From positions 289,253 to 353,252 of the forward strand of contig JACKHP010000001.1 in the NCBI GenBank assembly GCA_020638905.1: a DNA stretch of 64,000 bases, given 5' to 3'. Below, in pieces: positions 49,956 through 61,497 of this stretch. The notes beneath the pieces are model-generated. The model was not told the origin of the DNA and searched no databases. It saw only the letters and a program-made list of their open reading frames with translations. How positions within the stretch are numbered: position 1 is the stretch's first letter; each line of letters starts with the position of its first letter. The stretch comes from Planctomycetota bacterium (GTDB taxonomy: Bacteria > Planctomycetota > B15-G4). Made by a program: the position numbers and the translations under genes.

Positions 49956-52670
49956 ATGACCACGACCGAATCGACCTCGCCGGGCGAGATGGCCACCCGC
50001 TACGAGCCCGCCTCGGTCGAGGACGCGGTGCGCGCGCGCTGGGACGCCGCGGGCTGCTTCACCGCGGGACGCCATCCCGACCGCCCGCCGTTCACGATCA
50101 TGATCCCGCCGCCGAACGTGACCGGCGTGCTGCACATGGGCCACGCGCTGAACGGCACCCTGCAGGACATCGTCGCGCGCCACCGGCGCATGACCGGGCA
50201 CGACGTGCTGTGGCTGCCGGGCACCGACCACGCGGGCATCGCGACCCAGGCGGTGGTCGAGAAGAAGCTCTACGCCGAGCAGAAGATCACCCGCAAGGAG
50301 CTCGGCCGCGAGGCCTTCCTCGAGAAGGTGTGGGCCTGGAAGGACGAGCACGGCGCCACGATCCTGCAGCAGTTCCGGCGCCTGGGCGCGTCGTGCGACT
50401 TCACGCGCACGGCCTTCACGCTCGACGACAAGCTCAGCCACGCGGTGCGCGTGGCGTTCGTGCGCCTGTGGGAACAGGGCCTGATCTACCGCGGCGCGCG
50501 CCTCGTGAACTGGGACTGCGTGCTGCAGACCGCGGTGAGCGACGACGAGATCGAGTACGTCCCGCGCAAGACGAAGCTCTGGCACCTGCGCTACCCGGTG
50601 AAGGACGAGCCGGGCCGCTTCGTGGTGGTCGCGACGACGCGTCCCGAGACGATGCTCGGCGACACCGGCGTGGCCGTGCATCCCGACGACGCGCGCTACA
50701 CCGACCTCGTGGGACGCACGCTCGTGCTGCCGATCGTGGGACGCGAGATCCCCGTCGTCGCCGACGCCAGCGTGAACGCCGAGTTCGGCTCGGGCGCCGT
50801 GAAGGTCACGCCCGGTCACGATCCCGCCGACTACGAACGCGGCGCGCGGCACGCCCTCCCGATCGTGAACATGCTCGAGAAGGACGGCACGATCTCCGCC
50901 AACGGCGGCGAGTTCGCGGGCATGCCGCGCGAGAAGGCGCGCACGGCCATCGTCGCTGCGCTCGAGGAGCAGGGCCTGCTCGAGAAGGTCGACGACTACG
51001 AGCACAACGTGTCGGTCTCCGACCGCAGCAAGAGCCCGATCGAGCCGCTCGTGTCCGAGCAGTGGTTCGTGAAGATGCAGCCCCTGGCGCAGCCGGCGAT
51101 CGGGGCGGTGCGCGACGGTTCGCTGCGCTTCCAGCCCGAGCGCTGGACGAAGGTCTACCTCGACTGGCTCGAGAATGTGCGCGACTGGTGCATCTCGCGC
51201 CAGCTCTGGTGGGGGCACCGCATCCCGGTCTGGTACGACGACCGGGGCGAGGCCGTCGCGTCGGTGACCGACCTCGAGATCGGCGACCCGCACCCGACCA
51301 CGGGGCGTCCGCTCGTGCGCCAGGACGACGACGTGCTCGACACGTGGGCCTCGTCGTGGCTGTGGCCGATGGCCACGCTGGGCTGGCCCGACCTCGCGGC
51401 GTCCGACCTGCGTCGCTACTACCCGACGCAGTTCTTGTCGACGGCGAGCGAGATCATCTACCTGTGGGTGGCCCGCATGGTCATGGCCGGGTACGCCTTC
51501 ATGGACGACCGCGAGGACGGCGCGCGCTGCCCGTTCGCGACCTGCTACATCCACGCCACGGTGCTCGACGCGCAGGGCCAGCGCATGTCGAAGAGCAAGG
51601 GCAACGGCGTCGACCCGCTCGACATGATCGCCGAGTTCGGCGCCGACGCCGTGCGCTACTCGCTCGTGATGCTCACCAAGGAGGGACAGGACACGAAGCT
51701 CGCGCCCGAGAAGTTCGAGATGGGCCGCAACTTCGTGAACAAGCTCTGGAACGCGTCGCGCTTCGTGCTGAGCAAGGCCGGCCGGCTGCCGTCGTTCCAC
51801 GCGTCGACGGTGAGCGCGCTCGAAGACCGCTGGATCCTCTCGCGCCTGCGCGCCACCTGCGAAGAGGTGCACGCGCAGCTCGAGGCGTACCGCTTCAACG
51901 ACGCGGCCCAGACGCTCTACCGCTACGTGTGGAACGACGTCTGCGACTGGTACGTCGAGGCCGTCAAGTCGCGCCTGGGCAATCCCGACGGCAGCGGCGA
52001 GATCGACCCGGTGGCCGCGGCCGTGCTCGGCCGCGTGCTCACCGACGTGCTGGCGCTGCTGCACCCGCTCGCGCCGTTCGTCACCGAGGCCGTCTGGACG
52101 CGTGTGCGCGAGGCGGCCGACTTCGAGTTGCCCGAGCTGCTGGCCGAGGCTCCCTTCCCGACCGGCTCCGACCTGGCGCGCGACCTGCAGGCCGAGGCCG
52201 ACCTCGACGCGTCCCAGTCGGTGGTCGCCGCGGTGCGCCGGCTGCGTCAGCAGAACGACGTGCCCGAGCGCAAGCCGGTGCGGGTGACGGTGGCCGCGGT
52301 GGCACCGGCCCTGGTCGAGAACCTCGAGCGCAGCCGCGACTTCACCGTCGGCATGGGACGCCTGCTGTCGCTCGACGCAGGCCTCGACCCGAAGCGTCCC
52401 GAGGGCGCGGCGGTCGACGTGGTCGACGGCCTGGAGGTGCTGCTCGACCTCGACGGACTGGTCGACAAGGCCGCCCAGCGCGCCTCGCTCGGCAAGAGCC
52501 TGGCGAAGGTCAGCCAGCAGGTCGGCGCGGTCCGCGCCAAGCTCGACAACCAGGGCTTCGTGGCCAAGGCGCCGCCCGAGGTCGTCGAGCGCGAGCGCGC
52601 GCGCCTGGCCGAGCTCAGCGCCGAACGCGAGCGCCTCGCCGGTCTGCTCGAGGCGCTCGGCGAGGGCTGA
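49956..52670 (+). CDS. valS: Valyl-tRNA synthetase
   Basis: This 904-residue class I synthetase charges tRNA-Val. PPPNVTGVLHMGHALNG holds the HIGH motif, RMSKSKGNGVDPLDM the KMSKS loop, and the editing domain lies between (VVATTRPETMLGDTGVAVHP). The anticodon-binding domain and a C-terminal coiled coil (about residues 835-900) are present. The length is normal. GAGGAG precedes the ATG. There is no sign of a T-box leader in the short upstream region. Confidence 0.97.
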   Translation: MTTTESTSPGEMATRYEPASVEDAVRARWDAAGCFTAGRHPDRPPFTIMIPPPNVTGVLHMGHALNGTLQDIVARHRRMTGHDVLWLPGTDHAGIATQAVVEKKLYAEQKITRKELGREAFLEKVWAWKDEHGATILQQFRRLGASCDFTRTAFTLDDKLSHAVRVAFVRLWEQGLIYRGARLVNWDCVLQTAVSDDEIEYVPRKTKLWHLRYPVKDEPGRFVVVATTRPETMLGDTGVAVHPDDARYTDLVGRTLVLPIVGREIPVVADASVNAEFGSGAVKVTPGHDPADYERGARHALPIVNMLEKDGTISANGGEFAGMPREKARTAIVAALEEQGLLEKVDDYEHNVSVSDRSKSPIEPLVSEQWFVKMQPLAQPAIGAVRDGSLRFQPERWTKVYLDWLENVRDWCISRQLWWGHRIPVWYDDRGEAVASVTDLEIGDPHPTTGRPLVRQDDDVLDTWASSWLWPMATLGWPDLAASDLRRYYPTQFLSTASEIIYLWVARMVMAGYAFMDDREDGARCPFATCYIHATVLDAQGQRMSKSKGNGVDPLDMIAEFGADAVRYSLVMLTKEGQDTKLAPEKFEMGRNFVNKLWNASRFVLSKAGRLPSFHASTVSALEDRWILSRLRATCEEVHAQLEAYRFNDAAQTLYRYVWNDVCDWYVEAVKSRLGNPDGSGEIDPVAAAVLGRVLTDVLALLHPLAPFVTEAVWTRVREAADFELPELLAEAPFPTGSDLARDLQAEADLDASQSVVAAVRRLRQQNDVPERKPVRVTVAAVAPALVENLERSRDFTVGMGRLLSLDAGLDPKRPEGAAVDVVDGLEVLLDLDGLVDKAAQRASLGKSLAKVSQQVGAVRAKLDNQGFVAKAPPEVVERERARLAELSAERERLAGLLEALGEG

Positions 52671-52753
52671 CGCCGGACGGAGGCGCCGCGACCCTCGTCC
52701 GCACGACCGCAGCGACCGGGCGCCGGTGCGTCGGACGTCCCCGGAAACGCACA

Positions 52754-52786
52754 CGGCGCGGCGGCTCTTCGTGAGCCGTCGCGCCG
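52754..52786. terminator. Strong bidirectional hairpin between valS and the FGE-like gene
   Basis: A 14-base stem (52754-52767 with 52773-52786, one G:U-type mismatch) encloses the loop TTCGT. It lies midway between two convergent stop codons, so it can serve both. No T-run is present on either side. Confidence 0.6.
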
Positions 52787-52817
52787 CGTCACGCGCGTCG
52801 GACGATCGTCGTCGCGC

Positions 52818-54389
52818 CTACTTCGTCGTGGGCGCGAAGCCCTGTCCGCGCAGCTTGAACTCGAAGAAGAAGCGCGGGACCTTGCGGTCGACGGTGTCGA
52901 GCGAGAACTCGACCTTCCAGGTCTTGCCGCCGTCGGTCGTGCTGGCCTGCTGGGGCGAGACCGGACGCTCGGACGGGTCGGGGGCCGACGTCCAGCCCAC
53001 GACCGCGCTGTTCACGTTCAGGTACAGGATCACGTCCTTGTCCTGCGGGAACTCGATGTCCTCGATGATGTCGTTCACCGACACGCCGGGCCACGGCACC
53101 GCGGCGCCCTCGGAGGCCTCGGGCAGGTCATCGTCCTTGCCCTTCTTGCCCTTGTCCTCCTTGCGCTTCTCCTTGTGCTTCTTGGACTCGCCGGCGACCT
53201 TGTACTGCAGCAGGTACTGCCCGGCGGGGAGCGGCGGGTTCTCGATCTCTTCGGTGGTCGCGAGGAGGCCGAGCGTGATCGGGTCGTCGCGGCTGTCCTT
53301 CTGGAGCTTGAGCAGGCCGCTGCCGCGCTTGGCGGCGGGGTGCGCGAAGGCCACCGCGCGATAGCCGGTGATCACCTGGCGATCGGCGTCGTAGTAGGTG
53401 CGCTCCTCGGCGAACACGTCGTTCAGGTCGAGGTCGGACTCCTTCGAGATCTGCGGCGGGAGCAGGTTGCGGTAGCCCGCGAGCACCATCTCGACGCCGT
53501 CACGCGCCGAACGCGCGCCGCGGAAGCCGAGCGCCGCGTCGCTGTCGCTGGGGCCGATGCGCAGGCGCGTGTCGATGCGCGCGAAATCGCGCGTCGACAG
53601 GTAGCAGCCGCCCTTGGCGACCTTGTTCGTGCGGTTGAACTCGGGCGAGAGGATGGTCTCCTTCTTGCCGACCTTGTGCTTGATGTTCTTGTACCCGTCG
53701 AAGGGCGCGAACGGGCTGTCGACCAGCTCCCACACGTTGCCCGCCATGTCGAGCACGCCGAACGGGCTCACGCCCCCGGCGAAGCTGCCCACGCGCGAGG
53801 TGTCCTGGGGGACGCTGGCGCCCGACTGCAGGACCTTGCTGTCCCACTTGCTGCCCCAGGGATAGGTGCGGTCGTCGTCGCCGCGGGCGGCGCGCGTCCA
53901 CTCTTCTTCGGTGGGCAGGCGCTTGCCGCACCACGCCAGGAAGGCCTGGACCTCGGGCACGGTCACGTTCGAGACCGGGTGGTACTCGCGCCCGGCGGGG
54001 ATCGACGTGCTGCCCCAGCCGTACTCGACGAGATCGGACGAGGGCTGCCGTCCGGTCGCCTCGAGGTAGACCTTCCACTGGAGGTTCGTGACCTCGGTCA
54101 GGTCGATGTAGAAGGTGTCGACGTGGGCCGTGTGGCGCGGCGTCTCGGCCGCCACGAGCGTCATCGGCTCGAGGTTGTTGTCGCCCAGGCGCTGCACGTC
54201 GTCGGGATCGGTGCCGACCACGACGTCGCCGCCCGGGATGAGCACCATCTCGACGCGCTTCTCGTCGCCCGATTCGCCGGACGACTGCCACATGACGAGG
54301 TCGTGCTCGCTCTTCGCGTTCGAGACGAGGGAGGCCTGGGGCTGCAGCGGGGGGATCTGCAGGGCGACGACGAGCAGGGTCGTGATCAC
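52818..54389 (-). CDS. Secreted formylglycine-generating-enzyme-like (SUMF1) protein
   Basis: This 523-residue protein begins with a short hydrophobic export segment. Residues about 45-300 form the FGE-sulfatase domain: EMVLIPGGDVVVGTD, FYIDLTEVTNLQWKVYLEA, RLPTEEEWTRAARG, GVLDMAGNVWELV and GFRGARS. The catalytic Cys pair of true FGEs is not evident, so it is more likely a binding or structural member. The C-terminal 200 residues form another domain with a Lys/Asp/Glu-rich linker (KHKEKRKEDKGKKGKDDD). The window's sulfatase-fold proteins lack the target Cys as well. A promoter candidate lies at 54542-54569. Confidence 0.8.
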   Translation of the reverse strand: MITTLLVVALQIPPLQPQASLVSNAKSEHDLVMWQSSGESGDEKRVEMVLIPGGDVVVGTDPDDVQRLGDNNLEPMTLVAAETPRHTAHVDTFYIDLTEVTNLQWKVYLEATGRQPSSDLVEYGWGSTSIPAGREYHPVSNVTVPEVQAFLAWCGKRLPTEEEWTRAARGDDDRTYPWGSKWDSKVLQSGASVPQDTSRVGSFAGGVSPFGVLDMAGNVWELVDSPFAPFDGYKNIKHKVGKKETILSPEFNRTNKVAKGGCYLSTRDFARIDTRLRIGPSDSDAALGFRGARSARDGVEMVLAGYRNLLPPQISKESDLDLNDVFAEERTYYDADRQVITGYRAVAFAHPAAKRGSGLLKLQKDSRDDPITLGLLATTEEIENPPLPAGQYLLQYKVAGESKKHKEKRKEDKGKKGKDDDLPEASEGAAVPWPGVSVNDIIEDIEFPQDKDVILYLNVNSAVVGWTSAPDPSERPVSPQQASTTDGGKTWKVEFSLDTVDRKVPRFFFEFKLRGQGFAPTTK

Positions 54390-54541
54390 GGCGGAGCGCG
54401 GCTCCTCGGTTCGGAGGGGAGCGGGAGAGGCACCTTGTGGAACCCAGCCCGACCGGACCGGAGAGCTTCGGGGGCACCAGGCCTGGCGACACCGGACCGC
54501 ACCGGGAACGGGATCCGGGGGTGTAGTCTAGCGGCCGGGGG

Positions 54542-54569
54542 ACTGTAACAGGGACCCCCAAACTGTCAA
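54542..54569 (-). promoter_or_regulatory. Sigma-70-type promoter for the FGE-like gene
   Basis: On the minus strand TTGACA (54564-54569) and TACAGT (54542-54547) are separated by 16 bases. The match to the -35 box is perfect and the -10 box keeps the key T-A and final T. It would give a leader of about 145 bases before the ATG at 54389. Confidence 0.5.
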
Positions 54570-54641
54570 GGTGGAGGGGATTGCGCCCTCCGTGCCCGGA
54601 TTCGGGCCCGCCCGTCCCACGAGACCGACCCGCTGCCGCCC

Positions 54642-55670
54642 ATGGATCCCGACCAGGAGGACGACCGCCCGCTGCCGCCCGAGGTCGACGCCGAGGGCGC
54701 GTTGCGGGCCACGGTCCCGGCCGAGGAGCACGGCTCGCGCGTCGACCGCTGGCTCGGACGGCTGCTCGCCCCGCACTACTCGCGCAGCTACCTCTCGGCG
54801 CTCATCGACGAGGGCACGATCAAGGTCGACGGGGCGCCGGTGAAGCCGTCCTTCCGGGTCGAGCCGGGCATGTGGGTCGAGGGACCGCTGGGCACGCCGG
54901 CCGACACGCTGCCCCACGCCGAGGACATGGAGCTCACGATCCTGCACGAGGACGACGACCTGATCGTCGTCGACAAGCCGGTGGGCGTGATCATCCACCC
55001 CGGGTCGGGGCAGACCTCGGGCACCCTCGTGAACGGCCTGCTCGCGCGCTACCCCGAGCTCTCGGTGGTGGGACGCGCCGACCGCCCGGGCATCGTCCAC
55101 CGGCTCGACCGCGAGACGTCCGGGGCGCTGCTCGTGGCGCGCACGAACGAGGCGGCCAAGCGCCTCGTGAACCAGTTCAAGGCCAAGACGGTGCGCAAGC
55201 AGTACTGCGCCATCGTCTGGGGCGTGATGCCGTTCGACTCCGACTGGATCGAGCTGCCCATCGGGCCGCACCCGAAGAAGGCGCAGTTGCGCTCGGTCGC
55301 CCGCGGCGACGACGGACAGGCCGCGTCGACGTTCTACGAGGTCCAGCGGCGCTTCGCGGTGGCCTCGCAGGTGGCCGCCTTCCCGCGCACGGGGCGCACG
55401 CACCAGATCAGGGTGCACCTCGACCACGTGGGCTTCCCGATCATCGGCGACGGCAGCTACGGACGGCAGGCGCAGGTGGCCTACGAGCGCTGGGTCGATC
55501 GGCGCCGCGCGGCCGGCGAGCGCGTGCCGATCATCCACCGGCACGCGCTGCACGCGCACAAGATCACGATCGACCACCCGCGCACCGGCGAGCAGGTCAC
55601 GTACCAGTCGCCGCTGCCGCACGACATGGTCGACCTGCTCGAGGTGCTCGCGCTCGACGACCCCACGTGA
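54642..55670 (+). CDS. RluD-type large-subunit pseudouridine synthase
   Basis: This 342-residue protein has an N-terminal S4 RNA-binding domain (GSRVDRWLGRLLAPHYSRSY) and the pseudouridine synthase domain of the RluA/RluC/RluD group, with the catalytic Asp in HRLDRETSGALLVA. PRTGRTHQIRVHL and VDKPVGVIIHPG also fit. It modifies uridines in 23S rRNA; the RluD subtype (S4 plus RluA domain) is the best guess. The ATG starts an acidic stretch before the S4 domain. Confidence 0.9.
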   Translation: MDPDQEDDRPLPPEVDAEGALRATVPAEEHGSRVDRWLGRLLAPHYSRSYLSALIDEGTIKVDGAPVKPSFRVEPGMWVEGPLGTPADTLPHAEDMELTILHEDDDLIVVDKPVGVIIHPGSGQTSGTLVNGLLARYPELSVVGRADRPGIVHRLDRETSGALLVARTNEAAKRLVNQFKAKTVRKQYCAIVWGVMPFDSDWIELPIGPHPKKAQLRSVARGDDGQAASTFYEVQRRFAVASQVAAFPRTGRTHQIRVHLDHVGFPIIGDGSYGRQAQVAYERWVDRRRAAGERVPIIHRHALHAHKITIDHPRTGEQVTYQSPLPHDMVDLLEVLALDDPT

Positions 55671-55731
55671 CGCGGGTGCGCCGCGCGCGCGTGACGGCGC
55701 GGCGTCCGCCGACACCCACCGGAGACACGCG

Positions 55732-57363
<1,632 letters not shown>

Positions 57364-57480
57364 CGCTGGACGGATCGGCGTCGACGCGCGAAGCGGCCGG
57401 CGAGCGTCCGCTCGGACGCATCGCGTGCGCCCGGGCCATCGCCGGGGGTACGATGCGCGGTCGATCCCCGGAGGCCTTGC

Positions 57481-60129
57481 GTGGCCCAGCGAGACCCGTC
57501 GCCGAACAGGAAGCGCAAGGGCCAGGACGACGCGTCCCGTCCCGTGCGTCGCGAGCGCGCCGGCACGGATGCGCCGTCCGACGCGGACGACTCCGCAGGC
57601 GCGCCGGGCGACGGCCCGCGTGCGGACGATGCGGGCGCCGCCGCCGCGCCCGCGGACGAAGCGCCTCCGCGCGCGCGCCGTCCCGACGCCGACGAGCACA
57701 CGGCCGAGTTCCTCGTGGCGGAGATCCTGACCGACCTCGACCTCGCGTCGGTGCGCGCGCTCGTCGACGAGTTCGGTCCCGAGGGCGACCAGGTGCTCGT
57801 CGAGGCTCTCGCCGCGCCGCCGCCCGAGTTCCTGGTCGAGCGCGCGTTCGGACGCCTGCTTTCGGCCTTCGGACGGCGCACGTTCCGCGACCCCGCCGAG
57901 CAGCGCGAGTTCCTGCTCGGACTGCGACGGGTGGCCGAACTGCAGGCCGACCTGCCGCTCGACGGCGACGCCGACGTGTCCGACGACCCGGCCGTGTTCG
58001 ACGAGTTCCTCGACGACCTGGGCCGGCGCGTGCTCGTCTCGCACGCCCTGCGCCGCGCGCGTCTCGCGCGCTCGGAGGGACGGCGCGACGAGCCGTCCGA
58101 CGACGCACCGTCCGACGACGCGGCCGACGACGCGCCGGACGACGATGCGCCGCCGGTCGACACGATCGCGCCGGCCGACGCCGATCCGTACCGTCCGCTC
58201 GACGAGATCGGGCCGCTCGACGCCGCGGAGCTCGGGCTGCGCGCCCTGGCGGCCTTCGACCAGGGCGACGCCGACACCGCGCTCATGCTGGCCGCCCTGG
58301 CGCTCGTCTTCGACGCGCGTGCGATCGACGCGCAGCTCGTGGCGATCCTGGTGCTGGCCGACTCGTCGCTCGACCTCGTGCGGCGGCTCGAGCGGCTGCT
58401 CGAGCTGGGCGAGCGCGTGCTGGGATCCGAATTCGTGGACGCGCAGCAGGGCCACCTCGGCGAGCTGCTCGTCGCGCGTCCGTGGTTGCGCGTGCGGCAG
58501 GCGCTGGGCCAGGCGTACTGGCATGCCGGCCGCCGGCGCGAGTCGGTGGAGTGCGACGGGCGCACGACGCGGCTCGATCCGTCCGACGTGACGGGCGTGC
58601 GCTACGACCTCGTGGCGCATCACCTCGCCCTGGGCGACGCGCCGGGCGCACGCTCGCTGATCGTCCGCTTCGCCCACGAGCGCGGGGCGATCTTCGCCTG
58701 GGCGGCGGTGCTCGAGCGGCTGCTCGACGGCGACGAGCCCGGCGCACGGACGGCCCTCGACGACGCGCTGCGCGCGAACCGTCGCGCGCTGCCGTACCTC
58801 GCCGGACGCCGCCGGCTGCCGCGCGGCATGCCGCTCGACTACGAGCCCGGTGACGCGCGCGAGGCCGCGGCCTGCGCCCACGTGCTCGACCCGGCGCTCG
58901 AGGCCCATCCCGCGCTGCGGCGCTGGCTGTTCGAGCAGGACGCCTCGCCCGCGCGCGACGCGAAGGCGCTGGCGCGCGACGACGACACCGCGGTGCCGCT
59001 CGATCCCGATCGCGCGCGCGGTGGACACCCCGTGGCCGCCCACGCGGGCCTCGCGGGCGACGGAGCGCTCGTGCCGTCCGACGCGCCGCCCACGCCCGAC
59101 GAGGCGAAGCGGCTCTTCACGGCGGCGCAGGCCTTCCGCGACCTCGCGCCCTGGCGCTGGACGGACGACCGGCAACTGCTGGGCGTCCGCGACGTCGAGC
59201 GCGGCGAGATCGACCACGCCTGCGTCGTCGGGCGTCACGGCCCTCCCGGCGGACTCGTGCTGTATCGCGGCGCGCTCGGCTACGCGTGCCACGCGCGCGT
59301 CTCGCGCGGCGAGCTCGATCCGGCCGATCTGGCCCTCGTGCAGCGCGCGCTCTCGGTGACCTTCGAGGAGCGCGAGCGGCTGCTGCCGTCCGACCTGAAC
59401 GCGTTGGCGCGCGCCGGGGTGCGTATCCGCGAGCGCGGCGGCTGGCCCGTGCTGCGCAGCTGGGAACCCGGACTCGCGCCGGTCGAACCCTCGGGCGCCG
59501 AGGCGCGCACGCTGGCGCGGGCGCTCGAGCAGGCCACGCTCGTGCTCGCGCGGGGCGACTCGGACGACCTGCCCGACGGACTCGTCGAGGTGCTCGGCGA
59601 ACACCTGCGCGACGAGCTCGTGCGCGCCCCCGCCGGCGAGCCCGACGGCCCGCCCGCGAGCTGGACGGAGTCGCGCGTGTCCTGGCCGGCGCCGGTCGCG
59701 CTGCCGGGCGATGCGTCGCCACCGCTCGACACCGAGCGCGTGGCGCGGCTGCGCGAGTCGCTCGGCGCGCTCGACGACACGTGGTCGGTCGACGCGCTGC
59801 CGACGTCGGCCGTCGAGGGCCCGTTCGGGACGCGCGCGCCGCACGTGCGCATCGTCCCGTGGATCTCGGAGGAGCGCGAGTGCGCGCTCGACCTGTGCGT
59901 CGCGCCGTCGCTCGAGGTGGGCGCGGCGCTCGTCGAGCAGGCCCTGCGCCTCTTCGAACGCGAGGGGGGATGGCCGCGCCGGCTGCGCGTGGCGCGTCCG
60001 TTGGTCGAGGCGGCGCTCGCGCCGCTGGCGCGCGCGCTCGGCCTGCGCCTGCTGCGCGGCGACCGGCTCACGCTGCTCGACGACCTGTGCCTCGAGACCG
60101 GCGGCGTGCTCGATCCCGAGGGCGACTGA
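57481..60129 (+). CDS. Large acidic protein with DUF6930-like C-terminal region
   Basis: This 882-residue protein begins with about 70 disordered residues, followed by a helical region (70-170), a very acidic linker (about 205-235), TPR-like helices (about 240-460) and a C-terminal part in which WRWTDDRQLLGVRDVERGE and GLVLYRGALGYACHARVSR recall the DUF6930 family (from memory). No enzymatic motif was found. The GTG start follows GGAG. It stands between the mutase and epimerase genes, but nothing ties it to propionate metabolism. Confidence 0.6.
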   Translation: MAQRDPSPNRKRKGQDDASRPVRRERAGTDAPSDADDSAGAPGDGPRADDAGAAAAPADEAPPRARRPDADEHTAEFLVAEILTDLDLASVRALVDEFGPEGDQVLVEALAAPPPEFLVERAFGRLLSAFGRRTFRDPAEQREFLLGLRRVAELQADLPLDGDADVSDDPAVFDEFLDDLGRRVLVSHALRRARLARSEGRRDEPSDDAPSDDAADDAPDDDAPPVDTIAPADADPYRPLDEIGPLDAAELGLRALAAFDQGDADTALMLAALALVFDARAIDAQLVAILVLADSSLDLVRRLERLLELGERVLGSEFVDAQQGHLGELLVARPWLRVRQALGQAYWHAGRRRESVECDGRTTRLDPSDVTGVRYDLVAHHLALGDAPGARSLIVRFAHERGAIFAWAAVLERLLDGDEPGARTALDDALRANRRALPYLAGRRRLPRGMPLDYEPGDAREAAACAHVLDPALEAHPALRRWLFEQDASPARDAKALARDDDTAVPLDPDRARGGHPVAAHAGLAGDGALVPSDAPPTPDEAKRLFTAAQAFRDLAPWRWTDDRQLLGVRDVERGEIDHACVVGRHGPPGGLVLYRGALGYACHARVSRGELDPADLALVQRALSVTFEERERLLPSDLNALARAGVRIRERGGWPVLRSWEPGLAPVEPSGAEARTLARALEQATLVLARGDSDDLPDGLVEVLGEHLRDELVRAPAGEPDGPPASWTESRVSWPAPVALPGDASPPLDTERVARLRESLGALDDTWSVDALPTSAVEGPFGTRAPHVRIVPWISEERECALDLCVAPSLEVGAALVEQALRLFEREGGWPRRLRVARPLVEAALAPLARALGLRLLRGDRLTLLDDLCLETGGVLDPEGD

Positions 60130-60183
60130 CGCGCGGCGCGGACGCCTCTTGACCGGCGCGCCGCGCGGCCGTACGACGGCGGC

Positions 60184-60597
60184 ATGAGCACACCGCGTCT
60201 CTCGCACCTCGGCATCGCCGTCCCCGCCCACGCCGAGGTGCTCGCGTTCTGGCGCGACCTGCTCGGGCTGCCGCTCGAGCACAGCGAGCACGTGGCGTCC
60301 GACGGGGTCAGCGTGGCCATGCTGCGCCTCGGCGCCGGCGGCGGAGCGGTCGAGCTGCTGCAGCCCGACGGGCCCGAGACGCCGGTCGGGCGCTTCCTCG
60401 AGAAGCGCGGCGCGGGCCTGCACCACGTGGCCTTCGAGGTCGACGACATCGTCGAGCTGCTGGCGCGCATGCGTGCGGCGGGGGTCAGGCTGATCGACGA
60501 GCAGCCGCGCAAGGGCGCGCACGACACGACGGTGGCGTTCGTGCACCCCAAGAGCACGGGCGGCGTGCTGGTCGAGCTCGTCCAGGCGCGGACGTGA
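60184..60597 (+). CDS. mce: Methylmalonyl-CoA epimerase
   Basis: This 137-residue glyoxalase-fold protein shows LSHLGIAVPAH with the first metal His, AVELLQPDGP with the Glu, GAGLHHVAFEVDD with the second His, and GGVLVELVQ with the last Glu. The length is typical. It converts S- to R-methylmalonyl-CoA, the substrate of the mutase encoded at 55732. The stop overlaps the GTG of the next gene. Confidence 0.92.
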   Translation: MSTPRLSHLGIAVPAHAEVLAFWRDLLGLPLEHSEHVASDGVSVAMLRLGAGGGAVELLQPDGPETPVGRFLEKRGAGLHHVAFEVDDIVELLARMRAAGVRLIDEQPRKGAHDTTVAFVHPKSTGGVLVELVQART

Positions 60598-61421
60598 CGG
60601 GGCGCGCGCCGGCGCCGCGCGGGGTGCGTGCCGCGCGCGCCGTGTGCGGCGCACTCGTGCTGGCTCTCGCGGGGCTCGGTTGTCGCGGCGATCCGCCGGC
60701 GGGCGACGGCGAGGCGTCCCACACGCGCGCGGCCGCCGCGCCGACGGCCGAGGCGCGTGACGCCGCCGCGGACGCGGCCGACGTCGACGCGCGCGTCGCG
60801 CCCCCATCGATCGAGGAGGTCACGATGGACGTCCAGGGTTGCCGCCTGCACCTGCTGCGCGCCGGACCCGACGCGTGTTCCGCCACGCGGCCGGCGGTGC
60901 TCCTGCTGCACGGCGCGGCGTTCACGTCGGAGACCTGGCGCGAGCTGGGCACGCTCGACGTGCTCGCCGCGGCCGGCGTGCCCGTCGTCGCGCTCGACCT
61001 GCCGGGCTTCGGACGCTCGACCGGCGACGCCGATCCCGACACGTTCCTGGCCGAGCTGTTGCCGCGGCTCGACGCGGGACGGCCGATCGTGGTGGCGCCC
61101 TCGATGAGCGGACGCTTCGCGCTGCCGCTCGTCGCCGTGCACCCCGAGCTCGTGTCGGGCTTCGTGCCCGTGGCGCCCGCCGCGCTGGACGCCTGGATCG
61201 AGCGCGTGCGCGGCGCGTCCGTGCCCACGCTCGTGGTGTGGGGCACGGCCGACACGGTCTTCGACCCGAGCGGGGCGCAGCGCCTGGCCGACGTCCTGCC
61301 CGACGCGCGCGTGCTGTTGCTCGAAGGCGCGCGTCACCCCGCGTACCTCGACGCGACCGACGCGTTCCACGCCGCGCTGCTGGGACTCGTGACGCGCGTG
61401 GCGTCCGCCGACGCGCGCTGA
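60594..61421 (+). CDS. Alpha/beta-hydrolase lipoprotein
   Basis: This 275-residue protein has a lipoprotein signal (LVLALAGLGC). The hydrolase domain follows a disordered linker: LLLHGAAFTSETW holds the oxyanion loop, APSMSGRFALPL the nucleophile Ser in an S-M-S-G elbow, VWGTADTVFD the Asp and GARHPAYLD the His. The order and elbow recall the ABHD14/CIB-type family. The substrate is unknown. The GTG start overlaps the epimerase stop (GTGA). Confidence 0.78.
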   Translation: MTGRAPAPRGVRAARAVCGALVLALAGLGCRGDPPAGDGEASHTRAAAAPTAEARDAAADAADVDARVAPPSIEEVTMDVQGCRLHLLRAGPDACSATRPAVLLLHGAAFTSETWRELGTLDVLAAAGVPVVALDLPGFGRSTGDADPDTFLAELLPRLDAGRPIVVAPSMSGRFALPLVAVHPELVSGFVPVAPAALDAWIERVRGASVPTLVVWGTADTVFDPSGAQRLADVLPDARVLLLEGARHPAYLDATDAFHAALLGLVTRVASADAR

Positions 61422-61497
61422 CGCGCGACGCGCGAGGTCACGCGCGGTGCGTCCGGCCCGGGGCCCGGTCACGCACGGCGCCCGCCGCCGCGCGACC

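Noticed and set aside
52818..54389. Sulfatase-activating enzyme for the window's sulfatase-fold proteins
   Set aside because: Both sulfatase-fold proteins have Thr at the target site, and the FGE-like protein lacks an evident catalytic Cys pair, so a functional link is not supported.
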